Positions 28,095 to 37,286 of a stretch of 64,000 nucleotides of DNA are shown here, piece by piece. The notes under the pieces are model-generated. The model searched no databases. It was not told the DNA's origin and was given only the letters and a program-made list of their open reading frames with translations. Origin of the DNA: Sulfitobacter sp. 20_GPM-1509m (GTDB taxonomy: Bacteria; Pseudomonadota; Alphaproteobacteria; Rhodobacterales; Rhodobacteraceae); contig NZ_JIBC01000006.1 of the NCBI RefSeq assembly GCF_000620505.1, positions 62,001 to 126,000 on the forward strand, given 5' to 3'. Made by a program: the position numbers and the translations under genes. The first letter of the stretch is position 1. Each line of letters opens with the position of its first letter.

Positions 28095-29474
28095 ATGACA
28101 GACATGAGCCAACCTCAAACGCCGCGGATGACTTATCCCGGCCACGTCCGCGCCATGCTGGTGCTGGGCCTGCCGTTGATCGGCGGGCACATCGGCCAGA
28201 TGGCCATCGGCGTGACCGATACCGTGATGCTGGGCTGGTACGGGGTCGAGGCGCTGGCCGCCGTGACGCTGGCGTCGACCTATTTCTTTGTGATTTTCCT
28301 GCTGGGCAGCGGCTTTGCCTGGGGCGTGATGCCCATGGTCGCCTCCTATGACGCAGAGGGCGACGAGATATCGCTGCGCCGCGCCACCCGCATGGGGCTG
28401 TGGCTGTCGGTGGGCTTTGGGGCCGTGGTCGCACCCATGTTCATCTGGGCCGAGCCGGTGCTGCTGATGCTGGGCCAAACCGAACAGGTGGCCCGCGACG
28501 GCGCGCTGTACCTTGGCATCGCAGGCTGGGGCATGGTGCCGGCACTGCTGGTCATGGTGATGAAATCCTATCTTGCGGCGCTGGGGCGTACGCAGATCGT
28601 GCTGTGGATCACCATCGCGGCGGCTGTGGTCAACGGGTTGGCCAACTATGCGTTGATCTTCGGCAACTGGGGCGCGCCGGAACTGGGCGTGCGCGGTGCG
28701 GCCATTGCGTCGATCGCAACTCAGACCGTCAGCCTTGTGGGAGTGGTGATCTATGCCCTGCGTGCGCTGCCGCAGCACCAGATTTTCGTACGCCTGTGGC
28801 GGCCCGACTGGCACATGATGGCGCGTGTGTTCCGGCTGGGCCTGCCCATCGGCGTCACCAGCCTGTCCGAGGCAGGGCTGTTTGCCGCATCCGCCGTGAT
28901 GATGGGCTGGCTGGGCACCGTGCCGCTGGCCGCCCACGGCATTGCGGTGCAGATGGCGGGGCTGACGTTCATGGTGCACCTTGGCCTGTCCAACGTCGCC
29001 ACCATCCGCGCAGGCAATGCGCTGGGTCGCCGCGACGCGCCGCATATGGCACGGGGCGCACGCACGGCCTTTGTCTTGTCGCTGTGCATGGCGCTGATCA
29101 CCACGGCGGTGTTCCTGCTGTGGCCCGAGACGCTGATCTCGGTCTTTGTCCAGCGTGACGAACCTGCGCGCGACCAGATCATGTTGATCGGTGTGAGCCT
29201 GCTGGCAGTGGCGGCGCTGTTCCAGCTTGTCGACGGGGTGCAGGTGATCGCACTTGGCCTGCTGCGCGGTCTGCAAGACACGTCGATGCCGATGGTGCTG
29301 GCCGGTATCAGCTATTGGCTGGTGGGACTGCCCACGGCCTATCTGTTCGGTTTTGTGCTGGATATGGGCGGGGTGGGTGTCTGGTTCGGCCTTGTAGTGG
29401 GCCTTGGCACTGCGGCGCTGACGCTGGCCTGGCGGTTCTGGCGTGTGAGCTTTCCCAAGGTGGGGCGCGTTTGA
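28095..29474 (+). CDS. MATE-family efflux transporter (NorM-like)
   Basis: A 459-residue twelve-helix MATE exporter, the usual family length, which pumps drugs or metabolites out in exchange for Na+ or H+. Visible landmarks: GLPLIGGHIGQMAIGVTDTV in helix 1 and GLPIGVTSLSEAGLFAASAV at the start of the second half. The two halves are related by the expected internal repeat. ATG 28095 sits five bases after AGGGA; ATGs at 28089 and 28104 are alternatives. The neighbouring genes do not reveal its substrate. Confidence 0.93.
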   Translation: MTDMSQPQTPRMTYPGHVRAMLVLGLPLIGGHIGQMAIGVTDTVMLGWYGVEALAAVTLASTYFFVIFLLGSGFAWGVMPMVASYDAEGDEISLRRATRMGLWLSVGFGAVVAPMFIWAEPVLLMLGQTEQVARDGALYLGIAGWGMVPALLVMVMKSYLAALGRTQIVLWITIAAAVVNGLANYALIFGNWGAPELGVRGAAIASIATQTVSLVGVVIYALRALPQHQIFVRLWRPDWHMMARVFRLGLPIGVTSLSEAGLFAASAVMMGWLGTVPLAAHGIAVQMAGLTFMVHLGLSNVATIRAGNALGRRDAPHMARGARTAFVLSLCMALITTAVFLLWPETLISVFVQRDEPARDQIMLIGVSLLAVAALFQLVDGVQVIALGLLRGLQDTSMPMVLAGISYWLVGLPTAYLFGFVLDMGGVGVWFGLVVGLGTAALTLAWRFWRVSFPKVGRV

Positions 29475-29495
29475 CCAAACTAGGCCCAGCTAAAC

Positions 29496-30312
29496 CTAAT
29501 TCTTATCGGGTTTTCTGAACACCAGGACAAAGCTCATCGGCAAGCCAAGGCCCGAGTGTTCGACATTCCACCACGTGTGCGAAATATGTTTCGGCAGCTC
29601 TTCGAAGTGCTCCAACACCAGGCCGGAATTTATCCCGCCCATGATGATGTCTGACATCTTGTGACTGAACGAGGCGTTTGGGGTCGCGTCATAGCTTTCG
29701 CCGCCATAGTAATCCAAACCACTTTCGTCGATATAGGCTTCTGTGCGAAAATACGATAATTCCCATTTGACCGGATCATCGGCCTGTCCGGGTTCAAACA
29801 TCTGCAAGATAGAGTGATGTTCGTAGATAAAGATCACCCCCATCCGGTGCCAGCAGCTTTGCGATCTGGGAAAAGAACCTGTCAATGTCCGGCATCCAGC
29901 TTAACACGCCGATGGTGATCATGACGATGTCGAAACCGGCATGGTAGTCGCTTGGTATCGCGTGCGCATCACAACATACGAATTCGACATCCTGTCCGGC
30001 GGCTTTGGCCAATGCGATGCCCTGGTCGACAAACCCTTGCGCGCCGTCAAAGCCGACACAGCGGGCCGCCCCGAGCGTTTTGCATGACAGCAATTCAATA
30101 CCGTTGTTGCAACACACCTGTGCGACGTTTTTTCCGGCCACGCCCAAGCGCTTTAGCTGGGTGGTGGCAATGTCATCCAGAACCGAAAATCCCGGTTGGC
30201 GAAAACGTTCCAACAGGCTGGTTTGCCGATGCTGAGCATGTATCGGCGCGACCTCGTCCCATGCCAAAAGATTTGCGCGTATGTAGGCGTCGTCGGTTTG
30301 GCGTTTCGTCAT
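29496..30312 (-). pseudogene. SAM-dependent methyltransferase interrupted by a frameshift
   Basis: Two overlapping frames together make one class I methyltransferase of about 270 residues. The first (from ATG 30312, with AGGAGG upstream) gives the SAM-binding part: AQVCCNNGIELLSC, then ITIGVLSWMPDIDRFFSQIAK. The second continues with FIYEHHSILQMFEPGQ and runs to the normal C-terminus at 29496. The break is at a run of five G on the coding strand (29837-29841); four G would restore LLAPDG-VIFIY in frame. It could be a real loss of function, a slippery site allowing phase variation, or a sequencing error. Confidence 0.82.
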
Positions 30313-30487
30313 GACATCCTCCTGCTTTTCTAGAAAGTACCGTGCCGTCGGGACAATCAAACATACGGGCAGGGTGCATTGGACAGAGTGGACGCGCGCC
30401 GGACATGCTCAAGGGTTTTCCGAGAACCGGCATTTCGGCCACCGGTCTGCCTGCGATATGCGAGCCAGACCTTTCTGACGTTGCACA

Positions 30488-30889
30488 TTAACCCTGCATC
30501 AGCCGGTCGGCCTTTTTGCGCACCAGCACGCTGCGCAGATCATGCATGGCCAACAACAGCGCATCGGTGACATCATCCAGCTGCTCGTCGGTGGCCTTGG
30601 ATTGCGCCCAATGTGTGGTCAGGTTCAGATAGTCGACAGCCCGGTGAATGTCGTCAATGTCGCGCGCCGCCAGCAACGCCTGCCGCGAGGCCATCCACAA
30701 TTTGATCTCGGCCATATCCTCGGCGCTCAGCGCGCGGTCGCCGTGCGGCTTTACCTCGCCGTTGCGGATGTTGATGACCGCAATCTGGTCCATCTCGATC
30801 CGCCGCTGCCGGTTTTCGGTGTCGATGCGAAACACCGCCGCTCCGTTTTCGCGTACCCTGAAATAATAGTCGGGCAACTCGCCTGCCAT
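30488..30889 (-). CDS. Conserved hypothetical protein
   Basis: A 133-residue soluble protein. The first 50 residues look like a small beta-sheet module (YYFRVRENGAAVFRIDTENR, MDQIAVINIRNGEVKPHGDR); the rest is helical (EDMAEIKLWMASRQALLAAR). AAGGA lies upstream of the ATG at 30889. Codon use matches the host. I do not recognise the family, which seems confined to Rhodobacterales-like genomes. It is a single gene between the methyltransferase and the cation exporter. Confidence 0.72.
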   Translation of the reverse strand: MAGELPDYYFRVRENGAAVFRIDTENRQRRIEMDQIAVINIRNGEVKPHGDRALSAEDMAEIKLWMASRQALLAARDIDDIHRAVDYLNLTTHWAQSKATDEQLDDVTDALLLAMHDLRSVLVRKKADRLMQG

Positions 30890-31024
30890 GCCGCGATCCT
30901 TGATGGTTCAAATGTTTTCGCTACCCAGCCCTTACCAGCACCGGCTTGATTGGCAAAGATGTTTCCCCGAATTGCCCGGCTTGGCAAGGGGGGCGTCGGA
31001 AAAGCCTGCCCGCGCGGGGCTGGC

Positions 31025-31912
31025 TCAGTCCAGGACGATGATGCCGGTCTGCTTGGACTTGTGTTCGGGTTCGACGTGGATGGTGATATGCGTCACCTCC
31101 AGCTTTTCCTTCAGCGCGTTCTCGATCCGGTCGCAAATCTCATGGGCTTCGAAGACTGTGGTCTCGCCGGGGACCACCAGATGGAAGTCGATGAAAATCG
31201 CAGCCCCCGCATGGCGCGTGCGCAGATCATGCGCTTCGGTCGCGCCATCGGCCTGCGTGGCGATGATCTCGCGGATGCGGGCAAGCGTCGCCTCGGACAC
31301 CGCCTCATCCATAAGCCCGCTGAGCGAATCCCGCACGATCTTCCAGCCGGACCACAGGATATTGACCGCCACCAGCGCGGCCAGCAGTGGGTCGAGTATC
31401 CACCAACCGGTGGCAACCGCCAGCAAGACGCCTGCCGCGACGCCGACCGAGGTCAGCACATCCGTCACCAGATGCTTGCCGTCCGCCACCAGCGCCGGCG
31501 ACTTCTGGGCACGTCCCCGCGACACCAGCACCCAGGCCCAGATGCCGTTGATCACGGTGGCACCCATGTTGATCAACAGCCCCTCAAGCGGAGCATCCAG
31601 CGGGGCAGGGGTCATGAACCCGGCATAGGCCTCGTGCAGGATCAAAAGGGCCGCGACGATGATCATCACGCCTTCCAGCACGGCGCTGAAGAATTCGGCC
31701 TTGTGATGACCCCAGGGGTGATCCGCATCCGCCGGTTTCGCCGCCACGCGAATGGCGATCAGCGCGGCGAAGGCCGTTGCCACGTTCACCGTGCTTTCCA
31801 GCGCATCCGAAAGCAGGGCCACCGATCCCGTCAGCCAATAGGCCAACGTTTTCAGGCCGAGCACCGCAAACCCCACGAAAATACTGCCAATCGCAAGCTT
31901 GATCGTGGTCAT
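31025..31912 (-). CDS. Cation diffusion facilitator (CDF) metal efflux transporter
   Basis: A 295-residue CDF exporter: about six helices followed by a C-terminal cytoplasmic domain (residues about 210-295). Metal-site segments SDALESTVNV in helix 2, ADHPWGHHKAEFF after helix 2 and LVADGKHLVTDVLTS in helix 5 are all present. The DxxxD-type site favours zinc or iron efflux over manganese, but the metal cannot be fixed. Fifty to one hundred bases upstream lies a set of ATTCGCAA half-sites including a long palindrome, probably a metal-sensing operator. Confidence 0.93.
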   Translation of the reverse strand: MTTIKLAIGSIFVGFAVLGLKTLAYWLTGSVALLSDALESTVNVATAFAALIAIRVAAKPADADHPWGHHKAEFFSAVLEGVMIIVAALLILHEAYAGFMTPAPLDAPLEGLLINMGATVINGIWAWVLVSRGRAQKSPALVADGKHLVTDVLTSVGVAAGVLLAVATGWWILDPLLAALVAVNILWSGWKIVRDSLSGLMDEAVSEATLARIREIIATQADGATEAHDLRTRHAGAAIFIDFHLVVPGETTVFEAHEICDRIENALKEKLEVTHITIHVEPEHKSKQTGIIVLD

Positions 31913-32250
31913 GATGGCTGTCCTGTGCAGTGTGACCCGTCAGATAGAGAGGTGAGGCTGAATTCGCAAGCACCTGTATTTGCGAATGAAAATCATGTTC
32001 ATTCGCAAGCGCTTGGTGTCGCTTGTACCGTGGGCGTTGATGCAGGCGGGGTTCGTTCGATGATCCTGCGGCGAAGGTCCGGCTTGCGGCCATACCGCTT
32101 GCCCCCGAACGGAACCAGGGCCGCGCAGGCCGCCGCACATCCCAATGCGCTGCCCAAACCCGCCGCTGCCCCCATCCCCCCCGCTTTCCCAATTGCGACA
32201 GCGCCAGCAATGCCCTAATCAGGCCCAAACACCGTTCCAAGGAGGCCATG
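31913..32250. other. Divergent promoter region between CDF and proS genes
   Basis: A 338-bp gap. Its left part holds three ATTCGCAA half-sites in alternating orientation (see separate entry). Its right part is C-rich with only the AAGGAGG ribosome site of proS recognisable. No gene is seen. Confidence 0.5.
31962..32008. promoter_or_regulatory. ATTCGCAA half-site array with an 11-bp palindrome
   Basis: Half-sites: ATTCGCAA at 31962-31969, its reverse TTGCGAAT at 31980-31987, and ATTCGCAA at 32001-32008. The last two are arms of a perfect 11-bp inverted repeat (TTGCGAATGAA 31980-31990, TTCATTCGCAA 31998-32008) with a 7-base centre. The centre, ATGAAAATCAT, differs from the classical Fur-box core by one base. 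It sits in front of the CDF gene, so a metal-responsive Fur-superfamily regulator is a reasonable guess. Confidence 0.6.
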
Positions 32251-33588
32251 ATGCGCCTGAGCCGTTATTTTCTGCCCGTTCTCAAGGAAACCCCCAGCGA
32301 GGCACAGATTGTCAGCCACCGCCTGATGCTGCGGGCGGGTATGATCAAACAAGCCAGCGCGGGCATCTATTCGTGGCTGCCGCTGGGCTTCAAGGTCCTG
32401 CGCAAGATCGAAAACATCGTGCACGAGGAACAGGCCCGCGCCGGTCACATGCCGATGCTGATGCCCACGATCCAGTCCGCCGACCTGTGGCGCGAAAGCG
32501 GGCGCTATGACGCCTACGGCGCGGAAATGCTGCGCTTCAAGGACCGGCACGACCGCGACATGCTGTTCACGCCCACCGCCGAAGAGCTGATCACCGACAT
32601 CTTCCGCGCCAACGTCAGCAGCTACAAGGATCTGCCGCTGACCATGTACCAGATCCAGTGGAAATTCCGCGACGAAGTCCGCCCGCGTTTCGGCGTGATG
32701 CGCGGCCGCGAATTCCTGATGAAGGACGGCTATAACTTCGACCTGACCAAAGAGGACGCGCTGCACGCTTACAACCGTCACCTGGTCACCTACCTGCGCA
32801 CCTACGAACGCATGGGCCTGCAAGCGATCCCGATGCGCGCCGACAGCGGTCCCATCGGCGGCGACGACACGCATGAATTCCTCGTGCTGGCCGAAACCGG
32901 CGAGAGCGAGGTGTTCTATGACAGCGCCGTGACCGATCTGAAATTCGGCGACCGCGAGATCGACTACGACAGTGTTGAAGACTGCGCCGCCGTGATGGAA
33001 GAATTCACCACCAAATACGCCCGCACGGACGAAACCCACGACGCCGCCCTGTTCGAACAGGTCCCCGAGGACCGCCGCCGCGTGGCACGCGGCATCGAAG
33101 TGGGCCAGATCTTCTATTTCGGCACCAAGTATTCCGAACCGCTGGGCGCGGTGGTCCAGGGACCGGACGGCAAACAGGTGCCCGTGCACATGGGCAGCCA
33201 CGGCATCGGCGTCAGCCGTCTGCTGGGTGCCATCATCGAGGCAAACCACGACGACAACGGCATCATCTGGCCCGACGGCGTGACCCCCTTCCACGCAGGG
33301 ATCGTCAACCTGCGTCAGGGCGACGAGGCGACCGACGGAGCCTGTGAGGCGCTTTATAAAGCGTTGAAAGCCAAGGGCCTGGATCCGCTCTATGACGACC
33401 GCGACGAGCGGGCAGGCGGCAAGTTTGCCGCGATGGACCTGATCGGCCTGCCGTGGCGTATCACCGTCGGGCCCCGCGGGCTGAAAAACGGCGTGGTCGA
33501 ACTGACCTCGCGCCGCACCGGTGAAAGCGAAGAGATGACCGCAGACGCCGCCGTCGCCCGCATCGCGGAGATTTACGCAGGCATCTAA
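32251..33588 (+). CDS. proS: Prolyl-tRNA synthetase (alphaproteobacterial short type)
   Basis: A 445-residue class II synthetase that charges tRNA-Pro. Motif 2 is seen as [21 protein letters not shown], split by the family-typical loop, motif 3 as [15 protein letters not shown], and the anticodon-binding domain occupies about residues 345-445. The length fits the short ProS without the long editing insertion, as usual in alphaproteobacteria. Of two adjacent ATGs, 32251 has the better distance (5 bases) from AAGGAGG. It is essential and heads the run proS-DUF2937-lolC-lolD. Confidence 0.97.
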   Translation: MRLSRYFLPVLKETPSEAQIVSHRLMLRAGMIKQASAGIYSWLPLGFKVLRKIENIVHEEQARAGHMPMLMPTIQSADLWRESGRYDAYGAEMLRFKDRHDRDMLFTPTAEELITDIFRANVSSYKDLPLTMYQIQWKFRDEVRPRFGVMRGREFLMKDGYNFDLTKEDALHAYNRHLVTYLRTYERMGLQAIPMRADSGPIGGDDTHEFLVLAETGESEVFYDSAVTDLKFGDREIDYDSVEDCAAVMEEFTTKYARTDETHDAALFEQVPEDRRRVARGIEVGQIFYFGTKYSEPLGAVVQGPDGKQVPVHMGSHGIGVSRLLGAIIEANHDDNGIIWPDGVTPFHAGIVNLRQGDEATDGACEALYKALKAKGLDPLYDDRDERAGGKFAAMDLIGLPWRITVGPRGLKNGVVELTSRRTGESEEMTADAAVARIAEIYAGI

Positions 33589-33597
33589 GAGGACACC

Positions 33598-33639
33598 ATG
33601 CGCACGCTTCCCCTCCACAGCATCGGCACCGGACCATGA
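33598..33639 (+). CDS. Possible 13-codon leader peptide
   Basis: ATG at 33598 is preceded by AGAGGA and opens a frame MRTLPLHSIGTGP that ends in TGA overlapping the ATG of the DUF2937 gene (ATGA, 33636-33639). The downstream gene has no ribosome site of its own, so translation may be handed over from this mini-frame. Only the arrangement supports it. Confidence 0.35.
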   Translation: MRTLPLHSIGTGP

Positions 33640-34124
33640 TCGTGCGCACACTCACCTTGGTGGCGGCCCTGACCGCAGGGGCTGCCACCTCGCAATTCCC
33701 TGAATTCTCGCAGCAATATGCGCAGCGTCTGGGCGGTGCCGTCGATGCACTGGCCGAGGTCGTGGCCGATTTCGACGCCTCGGCCCAGGCCGAGGGGCTG
33801 ACCCGCGCGCAGGCGCTGGACCAGATGCAGGGCACCCCCTTCATCGACCGCCGTCGCGCCGACATGACCCGCACCTTTGCCCGCTACGACAAATTGCGCG
33901 CCGATCTGGTGGCCTTCGACAGCGCGGGCCCGTTCATGCGCGCCTATAACGCCAGCCGCATGACCGATAGGTACGTCGCCCGCGCCGCATGGGCCGCCTT
34001 CCAGCCCGCCGTGCCGCTGACCTTCGCAGGCGGTATCTTTGCCGCCACGGGCTTTGTCGCCATGCTGCTGCTGATCGGCATATTGCGGCTGCTGTTGCCC
34101 ACCCGCCGGAGAAGCACGGTATAG
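33636..34124 (+). CDS. DUF2937 membrane protein
   Basis: A 162-residue protein with an N-terminal hydrophobic segment (LTLVAALTAGAATSQFPEFS) and a C-terminal membrane helix (IFAATGFVAMLLLIGILRLL), with a helical acidic middle. Family features are YAQRLGGAVDALAEVVADFD and the second half GTPFIDRRRADM. The role is unknown. The start lacks a ribosome site but overlaps the end of a 13-codon frame. It follows proS by 47 bp and is probably in its operon. Confidence 0.83.
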   Translation: MIVRTLTLVAALTAGAATSQFPEFSQQYAQRLGGAVDALAEVVADFDASAQAEGLTRAQALDQMQGTPFIDRRRADMTRTFARYDKLRADLVAFDSAGPFMRAYNASRMTDRYVARAAWAAFQPAVPLTFAGGIFAATGFVAMLLLIGILRLLLPTRRRSTV

Positions 34125-34645
34125 GTCTGCTGTCGTCGCCTCAGGAATCGCTTCTGTGAGGCTCGAATGACCTGAAAACAGACATCCGCAGTGCTGGCCG
34201 TAATGCGGGACTTTGCTGCTATCCCCCAAAGCCCGGAATCAAGGTGCGCAGCACCGCCGGGCAGCGCCCGACCGCCCGATGGGCGGGCGCTTTCTCACCG
34301 TCTTGCACCTCTTCCCCCTCACGCCAAAGCGGATAAATAAAGTGGCACAAACCAAGGTATCGGCGCCCACCCGCGGTCTGGCGCTGCCCTCTGTGGCAAG
34401 GTCACTCTGACCTCAATTCGAGCATTCGCTCCGCCCCACCCAAACGACCACATCCGGGAACTCCACACACACACCGCTCCCCCAAAACACCAAACCCAAC
34501 ACCGCAATTCCGCGCACCATTCACAAACAACATTGCCCGTCTCCACAGGCGGAACTATGTGACCGTTGCGGCCAACAGCCGCCGCGCGGCTTGACCCCAC
34601 CCGACAAACCAACCAACGTGCGCCCGACCCCGAGCAGGAGCCGAA
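34125..34645. other. Gene-free leader of lolC, G-poor on the coding strand
   Basis: A 521-bp gap. After a terminator-like hairpin (34264-34293), the stretch 34415-34550 is very rich in C and A and poor in G on the + strand, with little secondary structure expected. C-rich, G-poor RNA is what Rho factor loads on. No gene is seen. Confidence 0.45.
34264..34293 (+). terminator. Terminator-like hairpin after DUF2937
   Basis: GCGCCC (34264-34269) and GCCC (34274-34277) pair with GGGC (34281-34284) and GGGCGC (34285-34290), with a GACC bulge on the 5' arm, followed by TTTCTC. It would end the proS-DUF2937 transcript. Confidence 0.5.
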
Positions 34646-35932
34646 ATGGCCAATTCCACCGCCCCCTTTGCCCCCTTCGAATGGATGATCGCATGGCGCT
34701 ATCTGCGCGCCCGCCGCGCCGAGGGCGGCGTCAGCGTCATGACATGGATCAGCCTGATCGGCATCACCCTTGCCGTCTTCGCCCTGATCGCCACGCTGGC
34801 CGTCCGGTCGGGCTTTCGCGCCGAATTCGTCGACACGATCCTGGGCGCCAACGCCCATGTGACCGTCTACAATCTGGGCGAAACCACCGCCACCGGCCAG
34901 CTTGACAGCACCATTCCCGACTATACCGAAATGGCGCAGCGTCTAGCCCGCGTGCCCGACGTGCTGCGCGCCGCCCCGCTGGTGCGCGGGCAGGTCATGG
35001 CCAACATGCGTCAGGCCAATGCGGGCGTCGAGGTCTTTGGGATTGAACTCAAGGACCTCAAGGGCCTGCCGCGCATCGCCGATCCCACCACCAGCCTTGG
35101 CGACATCAACAACTTTGACAAGGGCATCGCCATCGGCTCGGGCGTGGCACGTGAACTGGGTGCGACCGTGGGCGACAAGATCAAGCTGATCTCGCCCAAC
35201 GGCGTGAAAACCGCCTTCGGCACCAGCCCGCGCGTCAACGCCTACGAAGTCGTCTATGTGTTTTCCGCCGGCCGCTATGACATCGACCGCACCCGCGTCT
35301 ACCTGCCACTGGCCGAGGCGCAAAGCTTTTTCAACCGCGAGGGCGTCGCCACCGAGATCGAGGTGATGGTGAAAAACCCCGAACAGGTCGACACCATGGT
35401 GCAGGCCCTGCAACAGGCCGCCGGGGACCGCGCCCAGACATGGACCTGGCGCGACGCCTCGGGCGGTTTCCTGCGCGCGCTCGAAGTGGAAGACAACGTG
35501 ATGTTCATCATCCTGTCGATCCTCGTGCTGATCGCCGCGATGAACATCGTGTCGGGGCTGATCATGCTGGTAAAAAACAAGGGCCGCGACATCGGCATCC
35601 TGCGCACCATCGGCCTCAGCGAAGGGTCGGTCCTGCGGGTGTTTTTCATCTGCGGTGCCTTCACCGGCCTGATCGGCACGGCGCTGGGGGTGATCTTGGG
35701 CTGTCTCTTTGCCATCTACATCGACCCGATCTTTTCCTTCGTGAACGTGGTGATGGGCGGCGGCGTCTGGGACCCGTCCATTCGCGGCATCTATGCCTTG
35801 CCCGCACAGTTGAACCTGTCGGACGTGCTCAAGGCCGTGGGCCTGTCGCTGGGCCTGTCGTTCATCGTCACCATATTCCCCGCCCGCCGTGCGGCGCGGA
35901 TGAACCCTGTCGAGGCGCTGCGTTATGAGTGA
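34646..35932 (+). CDS. lolC: Lipoprotein-releasing ABC transporter permease LolC/LolE
   Basis: A 428-residue inner-membrane subunit of the Lol complex, which extracts lipoproteins from the inner membrane and passes them to LolA. One N-terminal helix ([20 protein letters not shown]), a large periplasmic domain (residues about 55-265) and three C-terminal FtsX-type helices, ending [14 protein letters not shown], match LolC/E. The single gene suggests a homodimeric LolF-type permease, as in other alphaproteobacteria. AGGAG lies upstream. It overlaps lolD by 8 bases. Confidence 0.95.
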   Translation: MANSTAPFAPFEWMIAWRYLRARRAEGGVSVMTWISLIGITLAVFALIATLAVRSGFRAEFVDTILGANAHVTVYNLGETTATGQLDSTIPDYTEMAQRLARVPDVLRAAPLVRGQVMANMRQANAGVEVFGIELKDLKGLPRIADPTTSLGDINNFDKGIAIGSGVARELGATVGDKIKLISPNGVKTAFGTSPRVNAYEVVYVFSAGRYDIDRTRVYLPLAEAQSFFNREGVATEIEVMVKNPEQVDTMVQALQQAAGDRAQTWTWRDASGGFLRALEVEDNVMFIILSILVLIAAMNIVSGLIMLVKNKGRDIGILRTIGLSEGSVLRVFFICGAFTGLIGTALGVILGCLFAIYIDPIFSFVNVVMGGGVWDPSIRGIYALPAQLNLSDVLKAVGLSLGLSFIVTIFPARRAARMNPVEALRYE

Positions 35933-36605
35933 TCCTGTTTTGCATCTGCAAGGCCTGCACAAGACCTATAACACCGGCTTGCCCGGCGAAGTGCAGGTGC
36001 TGCGCGGCGTCGACCTGACCGTGAACGCAGGCGAAGTCGTGGCGCTGGTTGCCCCCTCGGGGGCCGGCAAATCCACCATGCTGCACATCGCCGGCCTGCT
36101 GGACGTGCCCGACAGCGGCACCGTCAGTCTGGTGGGGCAGGACATGACCGGCCTTTCCGACCGCAAACGCACCGCCGCGCGGCGGTCCGACATCGGCTTC
36201 ATCTACCAGTTCCACCACCTGCTGCCCGAGTTTTCGGCGCTGGAAAACATCGTGCTGCCGCAACTCGCCGCAGGCACCGCCCGCAAGGCCGCCGAGGCGC
36301 GCGCGCGCGACCTGCTGGACCGCGTCGGCATCGCGCCGCGCGCAGATCACCGCCCTGCCGCCCTGTCGGGTGGTGAACAGCAGCGGGTGGCGTTCTGCCG
36401 GGCGCTGGCCAATGCGCCGCGCCTGTTGCTGGCGGATGAGCCCACCGGCAACCTGGACCCCGAAACATCCGATCAGGTCTTTGGCGCGCTGATGGAGCTG
36501 GTGCGCGGCACCGGCCTGTCTGCGCTGATCGCCACGCACAACATGGAGCTGGCGGCGCGCATGGACCGCGTGGTGCGGATGGACGCAGGCAGGCTGTCCA
36601 CCTGA
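35925..36605 (+). CDS. lolD: Lipoprotein-releasing ABC transporter ATPase LolD
   Basis: A 226-residue ABC ATPase energising the LolC permease. Walker A is APSGAGKST (near residue 44), the Q-loop [11 protein letters not shown] carries LolD-like residues, the signature is [15 protein letters not shown], Walker [13 protein letters not shown] and the switch histidine IATHNMELA. The start at 35925 overlaps the lolC end by 8 bases, so the two are made together. Confidence 0.96.
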   Translation: MSDPVLHLQGLHKTYNTGLPGEVQVLRGVDLTVNAGEVVALVAPSGAGKSTMLHIAGLLDVPDSGTVSLVGQDMTGLSDRKRTAARRSDIGFIYQFHHLLPEFSALENIVLPQLAAGTARKAAEARARDLLDRVGIAPRADHRPAALSGGEQQRVAFCRALANAPRLLLADEPTGNLDPETSDQVFGALMELVRGTGLSALIATHNMELAARMDRVVRMDAGRLST

Positions 36606-36719
36606 GGTCTGTTTGCGGAAACATGCTGTTTCTGTGGCTGCGCTGGTGAAATGGCCGGCGTTTCGCGCTAAGCTGTGTCCGACCGCACAGGCGCGGACCC
36701 GTTCAGAGGCATCGGCGAC

Positions 36720-37268
36720 ATGAGAGATCACAGCACTGCCACCGACGCGCTGATCCCGCCCATTGGCGCACCTGTGGCCAGGGCGCAGAACACCATCACA
36801 GGTTTCGATGCCGTCGAGGATGTGCTGCTGATCGAGGTCCCGCCGGGCGTCGATGCGACCATCACGGGCCAGCGGGTCACGCCTGCCGGGCTGTGGGTCA
36901 CTTTCTCCACCGGCGAGGCCGTGCTGCTCGAAGGGCAGGGCGCGATGATCCCCGAGGATGCGGTGACCTTTGTCGAAACGGATGCGGACGAAGCCGCCAC
37001 CGTGGCGGATGCAGCCCTGTTCCCGAATGAAGCCCGTGCGGACCACATCACCGGTGACGTGACGCTGGGCGGCTTTGACGTGGACGCCGATTGCATTGTC
37101 ATTGCGACGGACAGCCCCGGAAAACTGTCTGTGGTGGCGCAGGCCGTGACCGATCATGGCCTGATTATCACCCTGTCAAACGGGGTGACGGTCACGCTGT
37201 CCGGCGTCACAGAGCCTCTGGACGACGGTGACTTTGTCTTTGTCCCCACAGGTGCGGACCTGCCTTAG
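36720..37268 (+). CDS. Two-module repeat protein, hypothetical
   Basis: A 182-residue acidic protein built of two related units of about 65 residues. Both follow the plan I(T)GFD-x-D-x-VLI, then VTPAGLWVTFSTGEAVLL in the first and VTDHGLIITLSNGVTVTL in the second, and end in DDGDFVFV or EDAVTFV. This resembles the beta-rich units found next to RTX-type calcium-binding repeats, but no GGxGxDxLx nonapeptide is present. The ATG at 36720 is preferred over a GTG at 36675. There is no signal peptide. Function unknown. Confidence 0.65.
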   Translation: MRDHSTATDALIPPIGAPVARAQNTITGFDAVEDVLLIEVPPGVDATITGQRVTPAGLWVTFSTGEAVLLEGQGAMIPEDAVTFVETDADEAATVADAALFPNEARADHITGDVTLGGFDVDADCIVIATDSPGKLSVVAQAVTDHGLIITLSNGVTVTLSGVTEPLDDGDFVFVPTGADLP

Positions 37269-37286
37269 CAGCGACCTAAAGAACCT

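Noticed and set aside
34319-34858. Minus-strand frame across the lolC leader
   Set aside because: Overlaps the lolC start, lacks a ribosome site and is low-complexity due to the base skew.
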